A program made the translations under genes and the position numbers. The notes beneath the pieces are model-generated. The model searched no databases. It was not told the DNA's origin and saw only the letters and a program-made list of their open reading frames with translations. 64,000 bases of DNA from Diphasiastrum complanatum (lineage: Eukaryota > Streptophyta > Lycopodiopsida > Lycopodiales > Lycopodiaceae), in NCBI GenBank assembly GCA_029204225.1, contig CM055103.1, positions 57,270,705 through 57,334,704 on the forward strand. Reading direction: 5' to 3'. Positions 16,232 to 28,079 of the stretch are shown one piece after another (position 1 is the stretch's first letter; every line of letters starts with the position of its first letter).

Positions 16232-18960
16232 CCAAAATGTGATGCAAGTGCAATGATTAGTCTTATTGTGACCATCTTGGCCACGGGTGCAAAAGTTTCC
16301 TCATAGTCTATCCCTCTCTCTTGAGCATAACCTTTTGCAACTAATCTTGCTTTATGTTTGTTAACACTCCCATTTGCATTCAACTTAAGCTTGAAGACCC
16401 ACTTGCATCCTATTACATTCCTTTGAGGTCTCTCAACAAGCAACCAAGTTTCATTCTCAATCAAGGCATCATACTCATCCAACATAGCTTTATACCATTC
16501 TTTGGAGTTCAATGCGTCTTCAACATTAGACGGTTCTTCAAAACTAGATAAAGCATAAGAAGTGGATGATATACCCTCAACTTGCTGTCCTTTGCCTTGA
16601 TATGTGAGCCTTGATGGCTCCACTTTTGCCCTTGAAGATCTCCTTGGTGTGATAGGTGGGTTTGGTGCTTGCTCCTCCATGAGCTCCTCCTCAAAACCAA
16701 GATCTTGCTCCTCGGCCATCTTCTTCTTGATTGTTGGAGCACTTGAGCCTTCTTCAAGCATATGCATATGATGTTCATCAAAGATGACATCCCTTGAAAC
16801 AACAAATTTGTTCAAGGATGGAAGATAGACTTTGTAGCCCTTGCTTGAGCTTGCATATCCAAGCATGATCCCTCTTGTGGAAGATGGATCCTCCTTGGTT
16901 CTTGTTTCTAATGGCACATGCACATAACATATACACCCAAAAACATTCAAGTGATTAAGATTGGGTTTCTTTCCATACAACATCTCATATGGAGTTTTGC
17001 CTTCAATTGCTTTGCAAGACACCCTATTCATCAAGTAGTTTGCACATACAAGAGACTCACCCCAAAAGGATTTGGGCAAACAAGCATCTAATCTTAAAGC
17101 CTTAGAACATTCACATAATGTTCTATTCCTTCTTTCAGCAACTCCATTTTGTTGAGGAGTGTAAGGACAAGAAGTCTCTTTCTTGATCCCTTCCTCCTCA
17201 CAAAAGGCCTTGAACTCATTGGAGATGAATTCTCCACCATTGTCACTTCTAAGGATCTTGATGCTATGATTATGATGCTTTTCCACAAACAACTTGAACT
17301 TTACAAAAGTATCAAATACTTGAGACTTGAAGGAAAGTAAGAACACCCAACAATATCTTGAGTAGTCATCAATGAAGGTTAAAAACATGGATGAACCTCC
17401 ATTAGATTTGGTGCTAGCAATGTGCACATCCGAGTGTATGAGTTCAAGAGGATGAGATGACTTTGTGATGGAGTTAGGAAACACCTTCTTATGTGCCTTG
17501 GATAAGGCACAAGCTTCACAAACCTTGTCTTCCTTCCCAATAGACCTTGGTAGGCCTAAAGCATACTCCTCCTTGATCATAGCCTCCATGGAACCCGAGT
17601 TGACATGTCCAAGTCTTTTGTGCCATAAAGTAAAGGTAGATATCTTGCTCTTCTCGGCCAACATGACAACATTAGTATCCACAAATGCATCCAGCTTATA
17701 AAGTTTGCCAAGTCTAGTGCCCTTAGCCACTATCTTACCCTTCTTCTTGATGAAACATTCATTTGAAGCAAAGTCAACATTGAAACCATTGTCTACCATT
17801 TGGCCAACACTTAGTAGATTCTTTGTTATTGTAGGAATGTACAAAACACCTTCTATGTTGATCTTTTTGGAAGATCCTAAGAAAAGGGGAATGCTACCAA
17901 CTCCTTCAATCTTACAAGCTTCATCATTTGCTGTATAGATAGACTTTATAGGTCCATCATAAGATAAGAGAGAAGAGAAAAACTCCCTTTTACTAGTCAT
18001 GTGTGAACTAGCACCCGAGTCAATCCACCAAGGATCTTCTCCTTTGAAGCTTGTTGAAGAAAATATGGACATCATGAGAGAGTCCTCATGTGAACTCTCC
18101 TCCTCCTCCTCTTTGCTCATGTTGGCTTGGCTTTGATCTTGCTTCCTCTTGAAGCATTCCGAGGCATAATGCCCCATCTTGCTACAATAGTAGCACTTCA
18201 CCTTTGATTTGTCCTTCTTGACTTTGGTGGTTGATGGAGATGCCTTTGGGGGTCCTTCTTGATCCTCAAGCTTTGTAGACTTCTTGAATGTTGATCCTTT
18301 GCCTTTGGACTTGCCTTTGCCTTTGGTGAAGAGAGCTTGGTCATCTCCACCTTGGATGGAAAGCCTATCCATCCTCTCTTGCATTTGGCTCCTTCTTGAT
18401 TCCTCGGCCATGAGTGTGCCTTGGAGTTCTTCAAGTATGGGTAGCTTACCCATAATTGCATATCCCTGAACCAAATTGTCAAATTCAAAGCTTAGTCCAT
18501 TCAATATGAGTTGAACAAGCTCTTCATCCTTGATAGTGTCACCTATAAAGGCTAGCTCTTTGTTCAATTCCTTTACTCTTAGGACAAAAGTATGTGCACT
18601 CTCTCCTTTCTTTTGATAGCTTCTATAGATTTGATTCTTCAAAGCTAACATTCTAGTTTGGTTCTTGGATTCATAGACCTTTTGCAAAGTCTCCCAAGCA
18701 TCTTGAGCTGAAGTGCAATCTCCTACCTCTCTTAAGAGTTCATTTGCAACATTCATTTTTATGCAATGTAGTGCAACATTGCACCTCTTGATGTATTTGG
18801 CTTTTTCTTGAGGATGAATAGGTTCACCCTCCTTACCATTTACAATTTCCATCAGATCTTGCATGATCATGATAGATTCCATTCTAACTTTCCATATGGA
18901 ATAGTTAGTTTTGTTGAGCCTTTCATTAGTATCCAAAAGATATGCATTTATAGATGCCAT
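16204..18960 (-). CDS. Copia polyprotein of G, first part: gag-protease-integrase-RT fingers
   Basis: 918 codons from MASINAYLLDTNERLN. Gag ~1-200; CCHC knuckle C256, C259, H264, C269; protease WWIDSGASSH with D314; integrase HHCC at H447, H452, C481, C484 and DDE triad D511 (LIHSDVH), D573 (SDNGGEF), E609 (GVAER); then RT fingers KWVFKLKLNANG and GIDYEETFAPVAK to about residue 905. The frame is lost after HFGW and resumes in the overlapping downstream frame. No other stop is present. The start matches the gag start of element A and lies 812 bp inside the 5' LTR. Confidence 0.95.
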   Translation of the reverse strand: MASINAYLLDTNERLNKTNYSIWKVRMESIMIMQDLMEIVNGKEGEPIHPQEKAKYIKRCNVALHCIKMNVANELLREVGDCTSAQDAWETLQKVYESKNQTRMLALKNQIYRSYQKKGESAHTFVLRVKELNKELAFIGDTIKDEELVQLILNGLSFEFDNLVQGYAIMGKLPILEELQGTLMAEESRRSQMQERMDRLSIQGGDDQALFTKGKGKSKGKGSTFKKSTKLEDQEGPPKASPSTTKVKKDKSKVKCYYCSKMGHYASECFKRKQDQSQANMSKEEEEESSHEDSLMMSIFSSTSFKGEDPWWIDSGASSHMTSKREFFSSLLSYDGPIKSIYTANDEACKIEGVGSIPLFLGSSKKINIEGVLYIPTITKNLLSVGQMVDNGFNVDFASNECFIKKKGKIVAKGTRLGKLYKLDAFVDTNVVMLAEKSKISTFTLWHKRLGHVNSGSMEAMIKEEYALGLPRSIGKEDKVCEACALSKAHKKVFPNSITKSSHPLELIHSDVHIASTKSNGGSSMFLTFIDDYSRYCWVFLLSFKSQVFDTFVKFKLFVEKHHNHSIKILRSDNGGEFISNEFKAFCEEEGIKKETSCPYTPQQNGVAERRNRTLCECSKALRLDACLPKSFWGESLVCANYLMNRVSCKAIEGKTPYEMLYGKKPNLNHLNVFGCICYVHVPLETRTKEDPSSTRGIMLGYASSSKGYKVYLPSLNKFVVSRDVIFDEHHMHMLEEGSSAPTIKKKMAEEQDLGFEEELMEEQAPNPPITPRRSSRAKVEPSRLTYQGKGQQVEGISSTSYALSSFEEPSNVEDALNSKEWYKAMLDEYDALIENETWLLVERPQRNVIGCKWVFKLKLNANGSVNKHKARLVAKGYAQERGIDYEETFAPVAKMVTIRLIIALASHFGWILCLMLS

Positions 18961-19759
18961 CTAGTCTCCTAATCAAGGACTTGACACAAATGAAGGTTAC
19001 TTCTATTGATTTGATTGAAGGTCTACCTTATCCCACTTCTTAGGGACCTGAAAAGATCAGTAATAGACTTCCTATAAATATCTAAGAATGATATCTAACA
19101 AAATCAAATCATAGAATACTAGAAACAATGCACTTGCTTGATTGAAGTAGACAATACTAGTAGAATTGCCCCTCTTTCTATAAAGAACATTAAAGCTTCC
19201 AAATGATCTGATCAAGAGTGAATTTCAGCAACCTAATATACTTCCAAAATCACTTGTAAAAGATCTAAATGGAACTTAATGAGGATGCAACACAATCTAC
19301 TATCCAATCACAAGCAAAAAATGATCAAAATTGATGAAAAATTGATCTAATTTGGTGCATAAGTCAAGCAATGGTTGGACTGAACCTAAATCACTTTAGG
19401 AGGTGTCTAGTACACCTTAGAACAGCCTTGAAGAGTCCCCAAAACTCTGATCTTCCCTCTCCTTGAATGCTAGAAAGCCTCCTCTATGAAATCACCTCCA
19501 AAACTCGCTTAGAAATCAATGCTTGGAGCAAGCAAAAACTTGCTATCTTGGTAATGTGAATTGAATTCAACTTTGCCTCTGGTTTTAGACACCTAAACAC
19601 CTGCAAATGAAGTCACACAACACCAATCTCCAATGTATTTGAGTCACTTTGAGTTCTAGAATCAATACTAGATGCTAAGATCCAATCTACACAAGATTTA
19701 GATCAAAAATTGTGATCAAATTGAATGAAAACCAAGGATTTAGCTCATTTCAGCCTTTA
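18961..19759 (-). other. Leader of element G
   Basis: Untranslated region of about 800 bp between primer-binding site and gag ATG; no open frame of note. Confidence 0.7.
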
Positions 19760-19772
19760 GGCTCTGATACCA
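19760..19772 (-). promoter_or_regulatory. Primer-binding site of element G (tRNA-iMet)
   Basis: Minus strand TGGTATCAGAGCC, adjacent to the 5' LTR. Confidence 0.9.
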
Positions 19773-20454
19773 TGTAAAAATTACAGCAAATAAGGATCCT
19801 AAAACACTTGAAATGATGAGGGAAACAATAGATTATGATTTCATAAGATTAGCACAAGTTGAACCATCAAAATCCATCAAAAATCTATGCTTGAACCTCA
19901 CTAAATGGCCCAAATCCTTGAAGAAGGCTTCACACGTGTGAAAGTACGGCCTCCCACAGTCTGAGTACTGTACACCAGACCTACATTCAATCCTATAATC
20001 ATTAGTAATCACAAATACTCAAACAATTATGAACATAGAGAGCAATTGCACCATTATGAGAGAAAAAACATGAAATTGCTTGATTGATTTTGGTGAGATA
20101 TCATCACCTATATATACAAGATCCATCACGGTTTTGGGCAGGTATGAGTATCCCTAAACCTATCCCTAATGCTAATTTTGGTGGATCTTTCATCCCTACC
20201 AAGTTAGGGTTGGAATCTTGGAGATCCCTCAACAATGCAAAAATTACCAAAAATAGCTCCTATTTTTTCTCCCTTGTATCTAAGCATAATTTGGACTCAT
20301 TCCAAAGGTTCTAACACTTAGGTCTACTTGAGAACATCCTTATGAATGGAATCCTATGCTATTTGGCACGTGTGACAAGCCACATCATGACCATTTAACT
20401 ATTTACAAGTCATATGACCAAAACTAGTCAAGCTAGAATTGTGAATTTTTAACA
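19773..20454 (-). repeat. 5' LTR of element G
   Basis: 682 bp, near-identical to 14312-14990. A TATATATA-like stretch at about 20108-20115 could be the TATA box on either strand. Confidence 0.95.
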
Positions 20455-20459
20455 AGATC
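20455..20459. other. Target-site duplication of element G (right)
   Basis: AGATC, identical to 14307-14311. Confidence 0.9.
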
Positions 20460-21258
20460 TAGATCACAAATCTTAGAACCAATCTTCACCCAAAATCTAA
20501 TCACCTTGGAAAATAGACCTTGCCTAGATCACATAGATTAAGGGTCACAAGAATTGAATCAAAACACATGAAAATCAGATCCAAACATCCCTATTGGATG
20601 CAATCTAATCCAAAGACTCTAAACTTTAGAGTTGGATTGGATTTGATAATTTTTTATGTCAAGCTATGTCCTAGTTTTTCACCAATCTTGACTAGCTTGA
20701 ACAACTTGAAAAAATTGACATCTAGAGATTCACCAAAATCTCAACCAAGATTGTACAATCAAACTAGCCCTCACACTCTCACAAAGAAATCTTGACTAGA
20801 ATCCATTTGAGCTTCATAAAATCATATGCCAATTCTACACACAAAAATTGAGAATTTTGACCCCTAGAAGCAACACAAGATCTATCCTTCTCTCCACGTT
20901 TTGATCTATGATAAGATCTGAAAACCCACTTTTTAGACACCTGAAACTCAAATCAAAACATTATATTTGGTGATCCAATATCAAGCCTAGCCTGAGAAAT
21001 GAAATCCCTATTGTTTTTTCTAAAAAATCTCATAACATGATAATTTGGAATGATCTCAACAAAATGGCCTCCTCTCTGGTCCTGGACAGTTCCACATGTG
21101 TGGGAAAGTCACCTAAGGCTCAAAACTAATGTTTCATCCCAGTTTTTCAATGCTACCAAATGTTAGAAGATCTCTCCTTCAAAACTATCTCAAAACTTGT
21201 TATTTTTGGACTCAAATCTTGATCAAACACTGTCCTCTTTTACTTGGCTCTAATATCA
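20455..21258 (-). other. Leader of older element H
   Basis: About 800 bp with no sustained frame, ending at a degenerate primer-binding site (minus TGATATTAGAGCC, about 21245-21258). Element G inserted here. The continuation of H on the other side of G is not recognisable. Confidence 0.5.
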
Positions 21259-21884
21259 TGTGAAAGAAAATTACAAATAGGGCCATAAATGAATTCATTC
21301 AATCCACAAGAGTGATTGATTGCATTACTATCTTCATCTCCATCAAAACTAGCACCTAGAATTGACACAATGTAGATCTATAAGCAAGAGCAATCTAAAC
21401 AAATTGTTGATGATCAAAGAGGCTTGACACATGTGAGCCACAACCTGCTGTATGGACAAAGACCTCAGGGCAAAGTACTAACATTAATCGAAGTATTAGA
21501 TCCACCAAAATGCATGCAAATATGGAGAGACACAAGCTTGATGCAAAATCCTCAAGATCTCTTCAAATTGTTCTTACCAAATGAGCTCCAAATTGGAGTA
21601 TATACAAAAAGATTGACCTATATGGATTTCCTTTGGCTCCTCCTATGGTCTCGTACAAATCTATGGCCATCCAATCAAATAGCACCTCTTGAAAAAGGCT
21701 CGAATCTAGGAAAATGCATTCTAACATGAAAAACTTGTCTATTAATGCCTTAGAGGCTCTTGAAAATATGTACCAGCTAATCTAGGCCAATGCTTCACAC
21801 ATGGGAATAGGCTCCACACGGGTGGAATGACATTATCTACATAAATTTGGCCTAATCAAGCTATATTTGGCCATATTTCTCACA
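21259..21884 (-). repeat. 5' LTR of element H
   Basis: About 626 bp with TGTGAAAGAAAAT...ATATTTCTCACA ends. Contains a CACACATGGG and a CACACGGGTGG motif near 21790-21825. Confidence 0.6.
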
Positions 21885-22589
21885 AAAAATTTCAAAAATT
21901 AAAAAAATAAAATTAAAACTAGTATGAATAATAATTATTAATGAGAAAAATCTTAAAAAATAGTAATTTAAATTAAATTATTTTTAAATGTTTTCTAGAA
22001 AAGCACAACTTAAAATTGTGATACTTACGATAAATTTTAAATTGAGAATCTTGTTATACTTTTAGCTTCTAAAAATATCAAAAGACATTCATTTTTTATT
22101 GTAAAAGTATTTGAATTTATTTAGAACAGTAACTAGACACAAGCATTATAGGTCTATTGGATGCACCATATCAATTGAAGTCTCTTTTTTTGAAGTATTG
22201 AAGTTAGATCCGAACAATCAAATAATGATTGTTGAAAAATCAACTAATTTGGATTGATAATTTAGGTCTATAGATGTGGATGTTTTAGGTTCTAATTTCA
22301 AAATGACAATGAATAATCATTTACAAAAGTTAGTTATATCTATTTTGAACAATCAACTTAGGCTGATTAGACAAACATCATTTTCAATTTGTCGTCAATG
22401 AAAAAAGATCGATGTACAACGTTTCTTATCAATATTAGAAGTTGATACAAAAGAAGATATGCCACTTCACTTTGATAAAAAAAAAACGACTCTCTTCAAT
22501 TTCATTAACAAAAAATTTAAACGTTGATAATATATCAAGTCCCAATTTGAGAGGTCATTAGTGAAAATTATTTGAAACATGCATTGTAA
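21885..22589. other. AT-rich sequence, no gene seen
   Basis: Very AT-rich with A/T runs and no domain-bearing frame on either strand. Confidence 0.6.
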
Positions 22590-22634
22590 ATGTGTGTGTG
22601 TATGTGTGTGTGCGGGCGCGCGCGAGCGTGCGTT
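22590..22634 (+). repeat. Alternating purine-pyrimidine (TG)n/(CG)n tract
   Basis: TGTGTGTGTGTATGTGTGTG followed by GCGGGCGCGCGCGAGCGTGCG, surrounded by AT-rich DNA. This composition favours Z-DNA. Confidence 0.85.
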
Positions 22635-25600
22635 CATATTGTGGGCCCTCATATTTTTATAAACTTTAAATTCTCAATAATCATTTTCAAGCTTTATTGT
22701 TTTATTTATGATTATAAGAGTTTTATTAAGATATAGATTACTTTTGGTCATGGTGTATTTTCAAAATTCATTTTTCGTATCTTCTTTTGAAATAAGTTGG
22801 AGATTGAACATGATTCTAGTCTAAAAATAGGTAATAAAAAAAATTAGGTCAAAGTTCCAAAATATGTCATTGTGCTATCTAAATGTGCCTAAAAAACTAT
22901 TTTTCTCTTGATAATCCTCATTTATTCAAATTCATGTTTTTCAATATCACAATGCACACAAGTATTTCTATCAAAAACTTGTTTGGAAAACTTCGTAGGA
23001 ATGTACTTCGCAAATGAACATAGAGGGCAAAAATACAAAGAGAGTGGGGATTATATAATTTGCCCATTTTTTTAACCTAGATGGAATGCTCTCATTGGGA
23101 TTTACTAAGTTTGAAAGTCTAATGTTGCTTGCCTTCAAGTTCTTTTGTAGTAAGCACCTTGACTTTACAAGCTTTGTCACTTTTTGGATTTTCATCTACA
23201 ATAAGGTTTTCTTGAGTGTTCAAAGGCAAAGCTTTCAAAATAAAATTGCATAGTACAAAGTGGTGCTTTGAGGTACAATCTATATAGTTTCTAGAAGATG
23301 ATTAATGTTGATGTAGTAGTACAAGATGTACCATTCAATAGTCATTGACTTTTTCAACTTACAATTCACAAAATTGAGGAGTCAAGTCTCCATTATTGTT
23401 CTTGCAAAATTGTGAAGAGACACATCAAGATATTGTTGTTGGTGGAGTTGAGAATCTTCTCCCACATTGTCTTTGAACCATTCCCCTTGGTACCTTGTTG
23501 GTGGTGGTACTACCTTATTGCCATTGAATGATTCATGCTAGGTGGTGCATGAATCATACTTCTCATTGAAATGTTGAGTCAAGGATTGGTCAAGCTGCTC
23601 CTCATCATCAATTTTTCTTCTTCATCCAACAGGATAGACTTGGTTAGCTTGGCATCCAAAGTTTTTTGGTCCCAAGTGCAAGCCCCGCATTGGAAACCTA
23701 AATGCATTATCATTTTTTTGCACCTTGTGCCTCCTTTACTCCTTTCTGGTATTGAGCTCCTTATCATTTTCTTCTATTTCTCATTGAATGGTATTGGATA
23801 TGGACTACACGAATTGTGTGTGCTAGAACACAAAATTGTTGTTTTCATAAAAGGACCAAAATCAAGATGCATATCTTTGAACCAATCCAGTGTGAGCCAT
23901 CATTCCCTGTGGAGGATAAAAATGAATGACACAAGGGTGGCTCTATATTGTTTCCTATGGTTGGGAGTTTACTCCATTAGTCTCAATTAGACTGTTGGTT
24001 GGAATCAAACCAGTAGTCTATGAAGCAACTATCTTATGTGGTTGGTCTCTTTGATAGGTGTAACACTTTTGCACTCTCAACAATATATTTTGTTACCACT
24101 ATGTTAGGGTTATCTTTATAGTTGTTGTATAGGCCAAAAGAGACCATTGGATGTCCAAATTAGTGGCTCAGCCCTTTTGTTGTATCTTACAAACTTCAAA
24201 AGATAGAAAAATGTTATGAAGTAATATTCTACAATCCAAATCATTAAAATATCTAAATGAACATTACTAAAATGCAACACAATAGGAACAATAAGCTTGA
24301 CACCAAAATGATAACTCTCTCTTTTTACAGACATACTCATCAACCATTCCTTCAATCACATCAAGCATTGCTTGTAGCTCATGTGACCTCCTACAACTAC
24401 TAGGTCACTCACGCATTCACAACTAGTAGGGCATAATATCATATTAAAGTTGATAAGCTCAAGGGTACAACGCAAAAGTGAAAGTGAAAATTTTCCAATA
24501 TGCAACAACAAATCTCTCAATTCCAAACAAACACAACTTCTCTAGCACATAAGAGAAAATGCTTCACTCCTAGTTGTGTCAAAGGCCACAATTGATACCA
24601 AGGACATGCAATAGAGGTAGCTATCCTCCACAAATCCACTCTCGCTATGATTTAGCTCAAAACATTTAAGCATTTATGGAATATTGAATACTTTTTCTCG
24701 CATGGTTGAATGGGATTTCTATGGTTGACTAAAATGCTTGGCAAGCACAAGTTTTGGCAAAATTCATAGATGCAGATAAGGCAACATTTGCATGGGTGCT
24801 TCTACAAAAGAAGTTTGATTTGAAGCCTTGATGTTCCTCTGATTTCATTCTTGAAATTCCTATCGTGTTTATCTTTAAAATCTATTAGAAATTAGGAGCA
24901 TCAAATTATTACACTTAATGCCTCCCCTTTCTTACATATGTGGAGACATACCATATATCTTTCGTGTGACATAAACTCTACCACAACCTTTTAAACAAAA
25001 TTTCCTCCTTGGGTAATTGCTCAAATGTCAATCCACATTTTTTGGGCTATGTTGTCTATATGGAGTTGGTTTGATGCATTATTTGGAACCAATCAAGAAC
25101 ATCAAGACTAACATTCACAATGTTGCCATTTTAGATGTGAACATAGAGCTAGCCAACATTCTTTTCAAAACTTTGTTGGATCTAAGCACCTTGCTCAAAG
25201 AGGATTTTGAAATCGAATTCTTCTTACCAAGAACACAAGCTTAGGTGATGTAATGGATAATCTACTCAAAGATGGAAGACTTTTTGGCATTCAAGACTCA
25301 CAAGGTTGGGCAATTAATTCTTGTTGTACCAACATCTCCACCCAAAGTTGGGCATCCAACCCTATGTTGACATACCATACATGCATTCAAATTTTTTCTT
25401 TTTGGCAAACATCTCTTGTTCATATTGTGGTTGCTACACATTAAAAACTCTAGCACATGCTCTTGTCAAGGAACTTCAAAAAGCACACTTGTGATTCAAA
25501 CCACAATCAACGATGCTTATGCACTAGTTACTACCTAGGCATAGATTTCTCAATTGTAAGAGAACTTTAAAGTTCCGGGTTCATGCATTCAAGAATACTT

Positions 25601-26796
25601 AGGGCTCCAATGGGAGTCACTTCCCATCCCAAGAACTTACTTGGTGGAACACAGCCCCACCAATCTTATTGAGTGGAATTTACTCTAGTGATATTGATTT
25701 AATATTGACACGTAACTTAACAGACATGTAATATCATAGCAAAAATCAAGCCAAAAAAAAGCAACAAAGCAATGACCCTTATCATGACATTAATTGAGCC
25801 ATCGCACATCATTGGGAAATAGGTGGAAGAATACAAGTAATAAATGAAATGGAATATTGTGGCTGAGTTTGCAAAAAGATTAAAGAGTAGTTTGAGTTTA
25901 GAGGAAGTTAATCATAGAGCAAAGCAATGTGAAGAAGAAGTTTTGTATCACAATCTAATGATCTTTTTTATTATGCAACTTTTTTTGTCACTCATACCAT
26001 GTCATTCACATATTGGCATTGCCATTTTTTTATCTCTATGTTTAGGACTTTGTTGTGGAATTATCAAGTCATGCAATCTAGAACAACTTAATTGAAACAC
26101 TCAAACATTTCATCTAAGGCGTTAGTCACAAACAAATCCATTGAAAAAAAAATTGATGTTTCTTCGAATTATAACGAGCCAAATATGGTATTTAGTTATT
26201 TCCGTGTTACAAATAATTTGGATGAGCACTTGAAGCCTTTAGTTATTATGGAAATCCTTCCACATCTCTTCACATTCTAGACTGATTTTGACCAAGTTCT
26301 ACTCTCTCCTCCCTCAGTTTCCCCTTAACACAATAACCAATCTTATGTTTTAGGTGTGAATGCCAAAACAATGGCAACCACCTTGCTCTACTAAATAATG
26401 TGTAATCTTGGGACTGACTACTTGGATAGCCCAGAGCCACAGACATGCTTTAGAGTGTTGTTGTGAAAAATACATTTACAATCTTCCACACATGTTGGAG
26501 TTGGATAAGAGTTCTCACTGCACCCACAAAGGCATAAGCTCAAGTCCTGACTAATGCACTCTTAACTTTGGAGCCTTGAGCTGCTAGGCCTAATTAAGCA
26601 TGAACGTATTGCAGACTAACTATCCAATGCCAAAAAAGAACGAATAAATGTACAAAAGGGTTGCTAGAAGTAGTAAATTAAATATCATTTTTGAAGTTTG
26701 TTATTTCACCAAATGACGCTGCAGTGAATTCATGAAACATATTGAAGATCAATTGTGAGGTTAATATGCACAAGAGTCAGCAACTTGCAATGTGGA
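22635..26796. other. Unrecognised sequence with short frames only
   Basis: Open frames of 60-139 codons (for example 23571-23990 plus, 25844-26095 plus) show hydrophobic, low-information peptides and no motif I know. An 11-bp perfect stem (ATGATTCATGC/GCATGAATCAT) lies at 23528-23557. Probably old, eroded repeat sequence. Confidence 0.5.
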
Positions 26797-27844
26797 TTAC
26801 GTCAATGTCCTCACTGCAGCAATTTCTTCCTTTAATTCCAAGCACATACGTTCAGACATTGAATTTTTTGAAGTTACAGAATTTTGCTTGAACAAGCCAT
26901 TGTGGATTTGGGTTCCTGAATTATGTATAGTTTTCCAATCTACAAACGATCTGCATGACTTTGAACACAATGGTCTGATTTCTTGTATTGACACCAAAGA
27001 AAATGGAGCTCTATCCCTCCTTCCCATACTAGAACTTATACTCATGTCTTCCTTTGTGCGTTGAGGAGCATGCAAAGCTTTTCTCAAACAAGACAACTTT
27101 AATTTAGCTGGATCTGACATGTTGATTGATGTTGGTAAGTGTGCTAAAGGTAACTGAATTGCACTCGGTGGTTGCCCCCAATCAAGACTATGCATATAGG
27201 AGCTACTGCATGTTTTTCCCCCTTCTCCTGTGTATAGCATTCCTCCAACACGTACTGCCCATGTTTTCCTTCTTTCTTCATCCTTCCATTCTTCCTGCAC
27301 TACGAACTTATTTCGAAATGCAGTACACCTTATAGGATGTGCCCGAAACTCATGGAAGAGTGGCAAGGATTCTGGTTCAATTAAAATATTTGCAGCAACA
27401 GTCCTACAAAGAGTGCTACCTTCCTTAGAGTGCCCCTTCGAACATTGGTTTTTTCCAGCAGTGGGATAAACAGCTATGTTTTGATGATGATTGTTTCCCT
27501 CAAAGAATACTGATGATGGTATGGCAGTGCTACTTTTTTCTCGGCTGCTACCTGTCAAAGTACACGGCTCACATTCAGTTTTGCGGAAAGATTGTCTCCT
27601 TGTTGTCATGTCACGAGATTCATAGAACTCTGTAGCTTCAATTCTGATTCTAGAACATTCAATAAACATAACAAATCTTCATGGCAGTTCCCAATGAATA
27701 AGGTTCAGGAAAACCTCGTTTAAAATTCTCAATACCAGATGATGGGGATTGCTTTAACTTTTCAGTACACAAATTTGAATGTAAAAGAGGAATTAGATGC
27801 TGCATCAATCTGAAATAGTCCACATAGCCTGCAAGCGCATGCAA
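26797..27844 (-). pseudogene. Plant-like coding fragment, function unknown
   Basis: A 290-codon frame (27669-26797), preceded after a TGCAG acceptor (about 27832) by a further coding-like block (GYVDYFRLMQHLIPLLHSNL..). Composition is that of a real protein: mixed polarity, Cys/Ser-rich, few low-complexity runs. Recognisable stretches are RQSFRKTECEPCTL, LPLFHEFRAHPI, QEEWKDEERRKTWAVRVG and LKEEIAAVRTLT. The FxxFxAHPI plus basic EERRKxW segment is loosely reminiscent of TPX2-type microtubule proteins, but this is too weak to name. It could be terminal exons of a host gene or a retrocopy. The two blocks are in different frames. Confidence 0.4.
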
Positions 27845-28079
27845 GTCAGCTAAACAAATGTAGAAATGCCTACTACTAGATGCTACTTCATACTAAATTC
27901 AAAACTTGCTACATTGAGATCATATACCTTAAAAACAGTAAAACTTTTAGTTCAGGTCTCTTTTGTTCATGAACACTTGCATATTCTTACAAAGATACCA
28001 GGAGATTGCATTATGGATGTCTAGAATACTGGTCATCTTTGACTATCTATTCTTGGACCCTCTCACTCAATCTTCTACC
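27845..28079. other. No feature seen
   Basis: AT-rich; might hold introns of the neighbouring fragment. Confidence 0.4.

Larger units (their letters stand above)
14312..20454 (-). mobile_element. Copia element G, full length, recently inserted
   Basis: 6,143 bp with LTRs 14312-14990 (3') and 19773-20454 (5'), perfect 5-bp target duplication AGATC (14307-14311 and 20455-20459), primer-binding site, polypurine tract and one long polyprotein region. By eye the LTRs differ only by one substitution (GAGTAGCCC/GAGTATCCC) and one 3-bp indel (TATAAAG/TATATACAAG), implying very recent insertion. It inserted beside old elements F and H. Confidence 0.95.

Noticed and set aside
16354-17938. Several plus-strand frames of 60-80 codons inside element G
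   Set aside because: Antisense shadows of the polyprotein with no motifs.
22467-22652. Minus frame with His-Thr repeats
   Set aside because: Produced by the TG/CG microsatellite.
23571-23990. 139-codon plus frame as a membrane protein gene
   Set aside because: Hydrophobic because of T-rich DNA; no promoter, splice context or family likeness.
25560-25640. 5S rRNA-like or Cassandra-type stretch (minus strand TTGGGATGGGAAGTGACTCCC)
   Set aside because: Only a short resemblance to the GATGGGTGACC part of 5S; the internal promoter boxes and the rest of the gene are not recognisable.
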